A stretch of 39,183 nucleotides of DNA from Prorocentrum cordatum (GCA_963575745.1 CAUYUJ010018542.1:120001-159183); one strand, 5' to 3'. Shown: positions 18,187 to 28,418, counted from the stretch's first letter. A program made the numbers and translations. The notes: generated by a model from the letters alone, not told the origin.

Positions 18187-20220
18187 CTACCCCGGCAGCG
18201 ACGGGGGCGCCCTGCGCGCTGCCCGCGGCGGTGGCCGCGGCGAAGAAGACATGCGAGATGTGGACCGCATCAAGTGCGATTCGATCCTCCTAAACTCATC
18301 GCGGGCCTTCGTCATGGCCTGGTCGGCCCACTCCTCTGTCCATTCGCTTCCCCAATAGTCGCTCACGATGTTAAGGTAGGTGTCCTGTGTGCTTCTCATT
18401 ACGTCATCCGCGAGACTGCTTGCAAAGGTGCACGCGTAGCAGCGGAAGGCCTGGAGCATCGGCATGTCGTGGGCTGTCGCGTCGTAGAGAGACTTGGGCG
18501 TCAACGCGAGCACCGTGCAATTATCCATGCCGGTCAGCGTTCCGTGGTGAGTCCAAACACACCACAAAGCGGCCTCGCTGATCCACGGGTACGACACGTC
18601 CTGTTCCAGGCTGGCCCTGATCAATATGGTGCCGAGATCATGTTCCCCGTTGGGCAGGTCTCTCGTCGCGAGCTTCCCCGTCAGGTGCCGCCGAAACATC
18701 CCCCCACCACCCTCAGTCCTCGCACCGAAACGGTGTGAGTTCACGTCATGGGCATTCTTCGTAGAATAAGCTAAGCACCCGCGCTTCACCAGGAGCATCT
18801 GCTCCGCACGGCTGCCGGTGTGGAAGAGCTCGTCGCCCCATTTGCAGGCGATCTCCTTGACAGCGTTGGTGCAGATCTTGTAAACCACACTTGTGCTCAC
18901 AAGAATGGCGCCTTCGAAAAGGGGGTGGGATCGGACACAAGTGCTGTACACGGACCACTTGATCTCCGCAAGCAGACTGCGCGGCAGGGCCTGAAAACCA
19001 TTTATGTCAGAGAATGTCAGCATGTTCTTGCCACTGACGTAGCGGTACCGCTTGACCATATCTATCTTCTTCAAGATCGCCACCCCGACTCGATTGCGCT
19101 GCAAGTAATCGCGGACCTGCCACTCGTTGCTGTAACGCCGCATGGTCTCGCTGCGCATGTGAGTGAGCGAGCTGGTGATTCCCCCCAGGAAGGAGGAGTA
19201 GATCACGAGGCCGAAGAACAAGACGACGCTCGTGTAACACCACTCGGCGAGATTCTGGGCACCGTACGGGTTGGTCCCCGGGGTGAACTGGGATAAGGAC
19301 CACTGGAAGCTGACGACGTAAAGGTAGAATGTCCCCTTGCCCTCGATGTCGCTGTGGTCCAACCAGGATTTGTTGTGGGCCTGCTGCCAGCTCCCCACGA
19401 GGTGGTACCCGCAGGCGATGAAGTGACTGAACCCGACGATGATCAGGAAAAACCAGAAGTTGTTGGCGAGAGTGCCGGCGGCATTCGACACGAGCATGGT
19501 CTCCGCCTGGTTGAAAACCTTGACGATCTTCAGGGCCCTGGCAACCCGTGGGATCTTGGCAAGTCGGACCAGAACAGCCCCACGACCTTCGGATGCCAGA
19601 TAAGTACATGCCCAATCGGTGCTGACCACCAGCGCATCCAGAACGAACCAAGTACGAAGATATTGGTAGGCTATCTTTCGCAATCGGCGCTCGACGGTGT
19701 CCCTGTTGTAAAAGCCAGTCACAAAATTGATGCCGATGTCGATGGTCCAGAACACGCTCCCAACAAGGTTTAGCTGGGAAAACACGACACCGTCCAGATC
19801 GAACGATAACGCCAGTGGCAACGTGACAACGTCGTACGCGATAAGGACTAAACTGCAGATTGTCCAGATCGTGTGAAAGAGTGAATGCGGTGGGATGGAC
19901 ATGGCTGAACAGTCGCTAAGGGTGTTATCATTGGTGGCTTTCTTGCGGAAGTAGCACGTGGATTTTCTGTGGTACATTGAATATTCGCTGACCCTGGCCT
20001 TGGCCCTCTTGAAGTCGAGCTGGGAGGGCAACGACTCGTCGCCCTCCGCTCCTGACCCGCACTGCCAGAAATCGTGGAGCTTGACGCCGATCGGCATCGT
20101 CTCGCTGTCATCGTCAATGGAAAGAGCGTCTCCTTCGCCCTCGGGCTCGTCGGCACGCTCGCCGACGCGGTCGGGCCCCGAGGATGCACACATCGACCAC
20201 ACGCTGCCCCGGTCGCTCTT
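18187..20220 (-). CDS. Six-transmembrane voltage-gated cation channel, CNG/HCN/KCNH type with degenerate cyclic-nucleotide-binding domain (5' part in gap)
   Basis: 677 codons open from the gap edge (20220) to a stop at 18187. Numbering from 20220: acidic N-terminus; S1 about 113-140; S2 146-170 with FWTIDIGINFVTGF; S3 188-204 with YLRTWFVLDALVV; S4 216-236 with Arg/Lys at every third position (219, 222, 225, 228, 231, 234); S5 252-278 (FSHFIACGYH). The pore, 303-330, reads FQWSLSQFTPGTNPYG, with no GYG/GFG filter. S6 is 330-356, then a C-linker (LPRSLLAEIKWSVY) and a beta-rich domain to about 590 (HPLFEG, ISEAALWCVW). That domain lacks the Glu/Arg phosphate-binding cassette, so ligand binding is doubtful. 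It is probably a plasma or organellar membrane cation channel, ion unknown. Open frames extending through the CA-type array and Ns upstream are not real protein. Confidence 0.9.
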   Translation of the reverse strand, partial: KSDRGSVWSMCASSGPDRVGERADEPEGEGDALSIDDDSETMPIGVKLHDFWQCGSGAEGDESLPSQLDFKRAKARVSEYSMYHRKSTCYFRKKATNDNTLSDCSAMSIPPHSLFHTIWTICSLVLIAYDVVTLPLALSFDLDGVVFSQLNLVGSVFWTIDIGINFVTGFYNRDTVERRLRKIAYQYLRTWFVLDALVVSTDWACTYLASEGRGAVLVRLAKIPRVARALKIVKVFNQAETMLVSNAAGTLANNFWFFLIIVGFSHFIACGYHLVGSWQQAHNKSWLDHSDIEGKGTFYLYVVSFQWSLSQFTPGTNPYGAQNLAEWCYTSVVLFFGLVIYSSFLGGITSSLTHMRSETMRRYSNEWQVRDYLQRNRVGVAILKKIDMVKRYRYVSGKNMLTFSDINGFQALPRSLLAEIKWSVYSTCVRSHPLFEGAILVSTSVVYKICTNAVKEIACKWGDELFHTGSRAEQMLLVKRGCLAYSTKNAHDVNSHRFGARTEGGGGMFRRHLTGKLATRDLPNGEHDLGTILIRASLEQDVSYPWISEAALWCVWTHHGTLTGMDNCTVLALTPKSLYDATAHDMPMLQAFRCYACTFASSLADDVMRSTQDTYLNIVSDYWGSEWTEEWADQAMTKARDEFRRIESHLMRSTSRMSSSPRPPPRAARRAPPSLPG

Positions 20221-20320
20221 NNNNNNNNNNNNNNNNNNNNNNNNNNNNNNNNNNNNNNNNNNNNNNNNNNNNNNNNNNNNNNNNNNNNNNNNNNNNNNNN
20301 NNNNNNNNNNNNNNNNNNNN
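20221..20320. other. Assembly gap (100 N)
   Basis: Exactly 100 N between channel coding sequence and a CACACACG array. A fixed length suggests the true size is unknown. It probably hides the splice acceptor of the main channel exon. Confidence 0.98.
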
Positions 20321-20752
20321 CCACACACCCACACACCCACACACCCGCACACCCACAAACGCACACACACACACCCGCACACCCACACACCCACGCACAC
20401 CCACACACGCACACACGCACACACGCACACACGCACACACGCACACACGCACACACGCACACACGCACACGCGCACACACGCACACACGCACACACGCAC
20501 ACACGCACACACGCACACACGCACACACGCACACACGCACACACGCACACACGCACACACGCACACACGCACACACGCACACACGCACACACGCACACAC
20601 GCACACACGCACACACGCACACACGCACACACGCACACACGCACACACGCACACACGCACACACGCACACACGCACACACGCACACACGCACACACGCAC
20701 ACACGCACACACGCACACACGCACGCACACACACACACACACACACACACGC
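20321..20752. repeat. (CACACACG)n array, 8-bp period
   Basis: From about 20400 the 8-mer repeats almost perfectly for over 300 bp (roughly 40 copies), led by less regular CACACC units and ending in pure CA. It borders the gap, so its full length is unknown. It lies between the two proposed channel exons. Confidence 0.97.
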
Positions 20753-20760
20753 CTCACGAG

Positions 20761-21340
20761 CTACGTAGCCCCACATTGGGGACTCCACCGCAGGCTCTCG
20801 TGGCTGCGCTCGCACGCGGCTTCCCGCCCTCCGCGTGTCGAGCCGGGCGCGCGCCCCTCACGCGCTTCGCGGCCCTGCGCGGCACCCCGGTAAAAAGACC
20901 CCGGTGGCTGCCAACGCACGCGGCTCCCTGCCAGCCACCGCGTGTTCCTTTCGGCACACCCCTCACGCGCTCCGTGGCCCAACAGAGGGCTCCGACGACG
21001 GCAGCAGTGGCTGCGTTTGCATGCCCCCACCCCCTTCCACCCCATCCCCCCCCCCCGCGCACCCCCACCCCAACCCGCCTGCCGCATGCCCATGTCGGCG
21101 CACCGCTCAACCGGATGGTGGCCTCCTGGGAAGCTCCACCGATGGCCCCAGTGGCTGTGTTCGCACGCGGCTCCCCGCCCTCAGCATGCCCATTTCGGCA
21201 AAACCCGTGCGCGCTTCGTGGCCGCATGGGAAGCTCCACCGAAAGTCCCAGTGGTTGAAATCGCATGCGGCTCCTCCGCACCGCATGTCCATGACGGTAC
21301 ACCCCTCACACGATTTCGTGGCCCCATGGAGCCTTCCCTC
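20761..21340. repeat. About 100-bp tandem repeat, five diverged units
   Basis: The core 'CGCTTCGTGGCC..GGGAAGCTCCACCG..CCCAGTGGCTG..GCACGCGGCTCC' recurs with anchors near 20866, 20968, 21108, 21212 and 21311 (spacing about 102, 140, 104, 99). The 140 interval contains a C-rich insertion (21015-21070). It lies within the proposed first intron of the channel gene. Confidence 0.8.
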
Positions 21341-21682
21341 TCCTTCATCCCAGCTGCTTTTCAGTTCTCACAGCTACGCATGCATGGCCGGGCCAATCGC
21401 CAAGCTAACTTGACATTGATGGTGTGCTTGTGTGTATGTGTGTGGGTGGGTGAGAGGGCGGGGTGGGTGGGCTCATCTTGTCATGATGGGGGTGGATGTG
21501 TTTCCTGATGTGCGCTACCACGTGCACTGGCGCACTTGGCACGCCCCCCGCTCGACGCGGACGCAACGCCCCTGGCGAGGCTCGAGCAGGTGGCGCTATT
21601 GGCGAGCGTGGACCAGGGGGGGGGCATCTGGCGCACCCGGCGCGCCTGGCACGCCGAGGGCCCCCCGGGGGGCCTGACTTAC

Positions 21683-21833
21683 CTGGGGAGCGCGGTGCGC
21701 TCAGTGAGGAACGCGGCGTCCGCTGCGACGTCATACATTGAAATCCACGTCTGTTTTTCGACTGCAGCTCGAGGTGTGTCGACGCGTCGCTCTTGATGGA
21801 GCAGCCGACAGAACGGGCGACGGCGTCCTGCAT
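21683..21833 (-). CDS. Putative first coding exon of the channel gene
   Basis: Minus-strand ATG at 21833 follows about 100 nt of leader after a DinoSL relic. The frame (starts MQDAVARSVGC) is open for 50 codons to a textbook donor, CCCCAG then GTAAGT (21682-21677), leaving codon phase 1. The next long minus-strand coding sequence is the channel at 20220. The two bases nearest the gap do not give a phase-matching AG acceptor, so the acceptor, or an extra small exon, must be in the gap. The frame beyond the donor becomes Pro/Arg low complexity, consistent with intron. It could instead belong to a separate short gene. The link to the channel is inference. Confidence 0.5.
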
Positions 21834-21935
21834 GGCTGAGAAAAGCGGGTGCTAATCAGTTAGCGCGGGAGAATCACAGCCGGAGGCTTTCAAACACAAC
21901 TCTAGGTAGCCAGAACGGTTCCCGGGCCAAAACTG

Positions 21936-21957
21936 CTTGAGCCAAGATGGCTACAAC
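21936..21957 (-). other. Relic of dinoflagellate spliced leader upstream of the channel gene
   Basis: The minus strand reads GTTGTAGCCATC then TTGGCTCAAG. It matches the 22-nt DinoSL at 19 positions: two C-to-T changes near its start and one T-to-C change in the middle. AG sits at the very start of the match (GCGAG, then TTGTAGCC), where a trans-splice acceptor would be. Such relics arise when a trans-spliced mRNA is reverse transcribed back into the genome. Confidence 0.8.
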
Positions 21958-21999
21958 TCGCAATCTGGGCCCGCCCGTGCTCCGCGAGGCCCAGGGGCG

Positions 22000-24900
22000 C
22001 GAAGCTGCTGCCCGCCGCCGCGGTGACGGGCGGCATCCCGGATGGCGGCGCCGCCGGCAGCGCCGAGAGCTCCGCGCCGCCGACGCCCGCGAAGGCCTCG
22101 CGCTGCGCGCCCGAGATGCCCAGCCGACGCTCGCGCGCACGCCATCAGCCGCCCTCGCGCGCGGGGCCGCCCGGCGTCAGACGGCGAGCCGCCGCCGCGC
22201 AAGCGCGCTCGACGCACTTCTGGCGCCCGAGGTGGCGGCGCCAGGCTCGCCGCCGCCGCCCGCGGCGCCCTCTCCCCGCGGGCCCGCGCAGCTCGCTGGG
22301 CGGCGGGAGCTCGCCAGGCCAGCCCTTGCCGCGGCAGTGCCTGTGGAGGGGCGTGCCCGCCGCGCCGCAGAGGGCGCGTTCGTCGTCGAGGGCCGCGCCG
22401 CCCCCGCCCTTGCGGCGCTGCGACAACTCGCCGCGAGCGACAACGGACGCCAGCTGGCCCGTCTCCCTCGGCGCGAGCCGCGCCACCGAGACAGCTTCTG
22501 CAGCCGGCGGCGAGAGCCGCTGCCCCGCCAGTTCTGACACTCCGAGCTCAGAGATGCTCGGCGACGCCGCCAGCCATGTCCAAATGCGCCGGACAGCGCG
22601 CGGGAGGACGACGACTGCCGGCCTGCAGGTCCTGACATTCTGGGCTCGGCTGGACTCGGCGCGCCCGACCGCGTTGCGCCGGGCCCTGGCGCCTGAAAGC
22701 GACGGCCAAACGCGCCATTGCGCCCGACAGTGCCCCGTGTCGCCGTGCTCGCCAGCGGGCCGCGCACGCGGCGACTCGACGTGCATTCGAGCCCAGGTCG
22801 CTCGCCGCCTTGGGCCCGCTGCCCAGCTTCGACGGCGCGCAGCGGCAGCCGCTCCAGCATCCGCGGCGCAATGCCGGAGACTCCGATGTCGATCCCATCG
22901 TGGGCTCCCAAAATTCCGCCGCCCACGACGCGCTCGGCCCGCCCTGGCAAGCGCCGGGCGCGCCGCTGAGATGGGCCCGCCCGCCTGGCACCAGCTGGAG
23001 GCGAGGCGCTGCGGCGACCCGAACTCGACAGTGCGCCGGGGGGGCCCACCGCCCCTGAGCCGCCCGCGGCGTGGCCGTGACGGGCAGGTCCGGGGCGCGA
23101 AACGCCGGGTTCAGAAGCGGCGTGAACATGGGCGCGGGCGATTTCGAACCGCCCGCAACTCGCGGCGCCGCTGCCGCGAAAACCGCCGACCCGATACAGA
23201 GCTCGACCCGCCGCGGCGCAGCGCGGCAGCGCCCCGCGCGAGACGCGCGCCTCCATGCCCGATCTTGCCACCTCGCGCGCGGCCCGGCGCCGCCCCGCGC
23301 CTGTCTTCCGGGTGTCGGCGCGACAGCGGCGGGGCGCGCCGACTCACCCTGCCTGGCCTTGCGCGCCATCCGCTTGCGCCGCAAGATGTGGACGTCGAGG
23401 CGCCCCCCGCCCCTGGCCGGCCGGGCGCGAAGCTGCTGCGGCAGACGACGTTCGAGCTCGGGCCTCGCAGTTGGGTGATTGGCGAGCGCCCGCGACTTAT
23501 GGGGCGCCGCGCTGAGGTCGCCCTTCCACGGCAGCTCCTTCTGCTTGAAGAGCTTGAAGGCAGCGTCTGGCACCTCCCTTGTCGCGCGCAACGCGCCCCC
23601 AACGCGGCGGAGCATCGGGTGGCCCGCGACCGCTGCGTGGAGGTCGCCCGGCGCAGCTCCACGAGGCTTCTAGAGGGCTCGGGGGGGGGGGGGGGGGGGG
23701 GGGGGGGCAGCGGCGCCGCGGTCGCAGACCCGCCCCTGGGCAGCGCCGACCGTCGAGCCTCGACCCGCTCGGGCGCGGCGCTCTCAAGGCTCGGCACCCT
23801 TCACGACGGGCGCAATGTAGTCTGCAACTTGAGCATCCCGTACCTGGGGGCCGGCGGCGATCGCCGCGCCCAGGAGCCAGCGGCGCGCGCGTCGAGCACC
23901 GCTGCCGCGGCCGCCCAGCGCTCCTCATCGCCAGCACTGCCAAACTGCGCGCTCGCAGCTGCGCCCTGGCGAAGCCCGCCAGCCTGCCCCGCCCTTCTTG
24001 GCCCCCCCACTCGCGCGCGATGCCTCTCTGAGGCCTCGTCCGCGCCCTGGGTGGCGCCGCGATGGTCGCAATGGGCGTGGCGCCGCCCAGCCACTTCTGG
24101 GTGGAACAGATCTTGTCAGCGCGCATGGACCACGCCTCGTCGCGCTCCGAGGCCGCCAGCCGGTCGGTGGACACCTCTAGTGCCGCATCGCGTAGTGAAA
24201 GCTGCCGCGGGCGCGCCGAGCAGTGCGACGTGCCCGCGACATGCTCGAAGGGGCGCAGCACCCTGCGCATCGTGGGCGCTGGGGCGAGGTGGCCTTGCGC
24301 CTCGCGCCCAGGTCGGTCGGCCAGATGGGGGCCTCTGCTCGCAGACAGTTTTGCGCCATCGGCTCCACTCCACCCCCGGCCCCCCTACAACGGCGCCCTG
24401 GGCCCATGGGCCCGACGACCTGCAGCTCGCACTCCCGGCCCCGCGGGGCTCTCGGCATGGCCCGCGGGCCGACGGGGCGCAGCGCGCCGCCCCTGTCCTC
24501 CACCTTCATCTTGAGTGGCGGCCCCCAGCTGGAAACTAGTGACCATCTCAGACATGTCACGTTCCGCCAGGGCGAGGGCAGCAGCAGCGCGCGCGCGCTG
24601 TCGCAGAGGATCCGCAGCGGACCACGGTCGAGCCGATCGAAGCGCGAGCAGCGGGCGACCGCCACCAGAGCCGCGCCGCGGGCGCAGCCTGAGGACAAGG
24701 CGAAACCATGTCCAACATCGGCTTGCCTTCGACCAGCTTGGGGGCCGACTCCAGCAGCCTGCGCGCGCCATGCAGAGCTCCGAGCCGACCCGCGGGCTTG
24801 TCCACGCGCGCCGCCACTCTCAGCGCGTCGACGATCCGACGTTGCCGTGTAGCCTCCGCGGGCGCTCTCGGCTAGCACGCCCCCCGCACTGGAAGCTGCC

Positions 24901-25200
24901 GATCCCGACGAGGCTGCGCGTCGCGCCCGTGGCCCTTCTGCTCCAGCTGGCCGCCCTCCACCTGGTGCAAGTCTATCTGCTCGTGCTCGGCCTGGTTGAA
25001 GAACATCTGCCAGGCCTCGGTGAGTCTCTGCTGCGCGCCGGCCTTGCTGCGCTACGCTGGCAAGGTTTCCTCCGCGCCTCGCCTGCCACCGCAAGCACAG
25101 CCAAGACATGGTTTGCTGAAGTCGACCTGATTTCCTTGCGCGGGGTGCTGCGCGCAGGGCGTTAAGCTCTGACCCCGCCCGCCGCGCGAGGCGCGTCGGC
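22000..25200. other. Very GC-rich block, no confident gene; possible decayed coding sequence on minus
   Basis: GC is extreme, so open frames of hundreds of codons appear in all six frames, including one of 838 codons on plus (22023-24539). A few minus-strand stretches have balanced, protein-like composition but jump between frames: about 24180-24060 (TDRLAASERDEAWSMRADKI), about 23560-23470 (AAFKLFKQKELPWKGDL, ANHPTARPELERRL), about 23400-23360 (DVHILRRKRMARKARQG) and about 22920-22850 (ILGAHDGIDIGVSGIAPRML). They could be one frameshifted old gene or exons. I recognise no family. A G-run lies at 23680-23706. Confidence 0.3.
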
Positions 25201-25599
25201 ACTAAGATATCAGCCTCTTCTTGGGCGGTGAAAAGCGGCACCTTACGCCAAAGAAACCGTGCCACGAGAGCCCAAACCCGTCTCCAATGGGCTGGGGTCC
25301 TCTGCGTTGGCCATCCGTGCCCGAGATGAGGCAATGCCTGCGTGGAGGCTTTTCAGAGACATCATTGATCAGGACCGCATCCCGCTTACCCTCCTCCGAC
25401 TGGCAGAATCTCCGCCCGCTCGCGCACCGATCTTGGCCAGGCGGGGGCGACGTCCCGTGGGAGACGTTACCAGACGAATCGGCTGAATGGCTGAGTTCGA
25501 GCAACTGCTGCAGCTCCGAGCCCGCGATGCCCAACTGCGCGGCATGGTCACGCCTCAAGGACCCAGCAAGGCGAACGTGAGGGAAAGGCCTGGACACCT

Positions 25600-26010
25600 G
25601 CATCATGTGGGCTCACGGAAGCTTTCTCGACGCCTCCAGCTCCATGGTCACTGGTCTGCGCGGGTAGCCTGCCGACCCACCCACCACCTGGATGCTCACC
25701 AACTTCAGGACCTTCGACACGATGGACATTTCGATTCGCGAACGCACGTGGCCTTCAAGGGTTTCAAGGCCACCCCGTCAAATGTACTTACGTCAGAAAT
25801 CTCCTCCTTTCAGTTGAAGTCACCACCGGCCACGCATGGACGGCCGTATGTGCGCAGCCTGCACGCCAGGTCGAGCAGGGTGTACAAGTTGATGGCGTTG
25901 CAGCGATGCCTGACTCCAACTACACGCTCGGCACAACCAGTCCCCCAGAAGTAGGTCCAACAAGGCAAAGCGACTGCAATGGGCCATCACGAAGCACGAA
26001 AGACGACTTC
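25600..26010 (-). pseudogene. LINE APE endonuclease fragment
   Basis: The minus strand reads YFWGTGCAERVVGVRHRCNA, then INLYTLLDLACRL and GRPCVAGGDFN (about 25800), an immediate in-frame TGA, then further codons. In the neighbouring frame it continues EMSIVSKVLKLVSIQ and GYPRRPVTMEL. GDFN followed by a beta strand and (H)RPVxxEL is the end of the APE fold, with the expected 'alpha-helix, x-RP-x-V-x-GGDFN' lead. The copy is short and carries at least one stop and one frameshift. It is preceded on its own strand by a pyrimidine microsatellite (26068-26220). Confidence 0.6.
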
Positions 26011-26067
26011 CCCTCACAGACCCGCGACCGTGCTCGCCAAGAACACACGTCTTTTCGCAGTGAGCCC

Positions 26068-26220
26068 ACCCGCCTGGGAGGGAAGAGGAGGAGAAGGCGG
26101 AGGAAAAGGAGGGGAGGGCCGGCGATCGCCAGGAGGAGGCGGAGGAGGAGGAGGAGGCGGAGGAGGAAAAGGAAAAAGGGGAGGTGGCGGAGGAGGAAGA
26201 ACAGGCCGAGGAGGGAAGGC
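26068..26220. repeat. Imperfect (GGA)n microsatellite
   Basis: GGA/GAG triplets on plus, interrupted by short unique words. Confidence 0.93.
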
Positions 26221-26407
26221 CGGCGACCGCCAACGGGCGGATACTCGCGGGGGGAGCGGGGAAGGGGTGGCGGAGCCAGACCTGTGCCCGGCCTCGACCC
26301 CAATGAACGGCGACTACGAAAGGCACGACTACAAGTGACGACTGTACGATGAGCAACGACTTCGGCAAATTCGGCGACTGGAACAACCACGACGAAAGAC
26401 GACCGCG

Positions 26408-26463
26408 ACGACGCCCGCGATGTAGGACGACCACGACGACCACGACGACCACCGCGACGACAA

Positions 26464-26521
<58 letters not shown>

Positions 26522-26525
26522 CGGC
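26408..26525. repeat. (CGA)n microsatellite
   Basis: CGA triplets with CCA interruptions, uninterrupted from about 26465 to 26519. Poly-Asp and poly-Val frames are artefacts. Confidence 0.95.
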
Positions 26526-26596
26526 GAAGGTGACGACAACGGCGACGACGATGACGACGGCTGCGGTGACCAGGCGCGGCGACAAGGCCTTCCCTC

Positions 26597-26812
26597 CCTC
26601 CCTCCATCCCCCCCCTGCGTCCCTCCCTCTTTCCCTCCCTCCCTCCTCTCCCTCTTTCCTTCCCCCCCTCCCTCCCGGTCCCTCCCTCGCTCCCCTCTTC
26701 CCTCGTTCCTTCCCTCCCTCCCTCCTCCTCCTCCTCCTCCTCCTCCTCCTCCTCCTCCTCCTCCTCTTTTTCCTCCTCCTCCTCCTCCTCCTCCTTCTCC
26801 TCCTCCTTGTCC
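26597..26812. repeat. (CCCT)n / (CTC)n microsatellite
   Basis: First CCTCCCT-type words, then pure CTC triplets (26722-26765) and mixed CTC/TTC to about 26812. Confidence 0.95.
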
Positions 26813-26819
26813 TCGTTGG

Positions 26820-27177
26820 TCTCCCGGGTCTCCTCGACTGCCCAGGGCCAGGGGTGGGGAGCCGAGCTGGCCGGTCGGGGCCGCGGGGCGGGCGGGGCCC
26901 GGGAGGCGCCCCGCTGCGCCGGGGCCGCGCGCAGCCACGAGGGCGGCGGCCAGGGGGACGGGGGGGGGCTGGGCAGGACGCGCCTATGCCATTCCCCCGG
27001 CGGGCGGGGGCGCCGTGCTCCCCCGCCAAAGGTGCCCCCTGGGGCAGCGGTGTCCACGTCCCCCCAAGGCGCGGCACCCGAAAGCCCAGGGGGCAGATGA
27101 TGGCTCCCCGCGCCGGGGAGTCGCCCGGCCCCGCGGGCACCCCCCCGGGGACCGTCTGGAACAACATAATCCGAAAA
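26820..27177. other. No gene recognised
   Basis: GC-rich unique sequence between two pyrimidine repeats. No LINE-like peptide or other family is seen in any frame. Confidence 0.4.
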
Positions 27178-27213
27178 TCCTTCCCCCCTCCTTCCCTCCC
27201 TCCCTCCCTGTCG

Positions 27214-28418
27214 CCTGGCATCGCGGACGGCAAGCTGAACGGGTTGAGGGTGCACGCGCTCAGAGCCGAGGGCAGGCTGGCCCCTGGCACTTGCCTGGCT
27301 TTCAGAATGCGCACCATGCCGCGGGCAGTGGTCAGGGACCCGTTCGTGGTCAATGCTGTGGAAGTGGCCAAGACGTGGTCCATCGGAGTTCGTGACGGGC
27401 TCCTCCAGCAGGGAGTTGTCAGAGCGGTTCACGCTGACGCCGTGCAGCTGCTGGACGTCGACAAACCGTGGAACAGCTGCACTGACCCAGGCCAGGTCGC
27501 TGTGCTTAGCCTCGCCATAGCCGGCTGCCAATTAGCTCGGCACAATTTGCTGCTCGATCATCGCCAGCGCGAGATCGACCTCGACTTTTTCTCGCCTGGT
27601 GCTGTCTGCCAGGCGGTCCGTGCCTCTGCCTGTGCCGCCTCCTCTGATGCCACAGCTCTGAGAAGGCTTGGGAGCCCTTGGGTTTCGGAGGCCCACTGGG
27701 GGCCCGTGGTTTCGGCGTTGGCTAGAACCTCAGAGCTGTGGACCAGGAGGCACGTCAACGCCGAGGGCGAGGAGTGCGGTGAATATTTTGCTAGGGGCCT
27801 TCTGCCCTCACCGTCGCATGCCTTTCAAGATTGTAATATCCCCGAGGAGGATCAGATCCGCTTCGTGGGGTGTATGCCTGGATGGCTCTTCGAAGGAGAG
27901 GTTTTTGTGGACGGGTCCTCGTTTTTTACCCAGCACGGCGGCCTTCATCGTGCTGGATGGGCCGTCATCAGCATCAACGATGATGGCTCGTTCAGGTGTG
28001 GAATGTACGGTGCTGCCCCCTTGGCCTGGTCTTCGACGCAGTCCTCAGGGACGCGGAAGACTATGCGTTCCACATGTTGTCGCGTTTCTCGGTCGACCCT
28101 GCTAGTGACGGGGCCCTGACGGTCTTCTCGGGTTGCACTGGGTCCATCGGCTGTGCTCGGAAAGCCTCGAATGCGCTGAGCCTCGTGAATCCCAATAGGC
28201 ATGTTTGGGAAAGCTGGTGGCTGAAGCACGGTGAAAGTGCGAGCGTGAGAAAAGTCAAGGCCCATTCGTCGGCATCACAAGATGCCTCGCTCTGTGACGC
28301 GTGGTGCACGCTTGGCAACAATCTCGCCGACCGATGGGCGAAAAAGGGAGCCCTGTTTTGGAAGGCCCCCCCCCCCAGAGGGTCCTCTTCACAGAAGCCT
28401 GTGAAGATATTGCTGTGA
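27214..28418 (+). pseudogene. LINE connection region and RNase H domain
   Basis: The first frame (to about 28040) opens GIADGKLNGLRVHALRAEG and has DPFVVNAVEVAKTW and PGQVAVLSLAIAGC, mirroring the minus-strand element at 1-5101. RNase H starts at EVFVDGSSFF (catalytic Asp GAC 27910-27912), then HRAGWAVISI and YGAAPLAW. After a frameshift near 28040 the adjacent frame continues with DAEDYAFHMLS (catalytic Glu 28056-28058), TVFSGCTGS (expected Asp is Gly, GGT 28131-28133), VRKVKAHSS and GNNLADRWAKKG (last Asp 28329-28331), ending at a stop at 28418. No zinc knuckle is seen between the connection and RNase H, unlike the element at 1-571. Confidence 0.8.

Noticed and set aside
20221-20757. Extension of the channel frame, and long His/Thr/Arg or Cys/Val repeats, through the CACACACG array and Ns
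   Set aside because: An 8-bp repeat is open in all frames by construction, and a protein through 100 N cannot be supported. The channel is called only from 20220 down.
22023-24539. 838-codon open frame on plus
   Set aside because: Composition is Ala/Arg/Pro/Gly only, all six frames are similarly open in this extreme-GC block, and no family motif is present.
26460-26525. Poly-Asp acidic protein segment on plus (26349-27395)
   Set aside because: Encoded by (CGA)n shifted by one base. The frame then crosses another microsatellite, with no domain.
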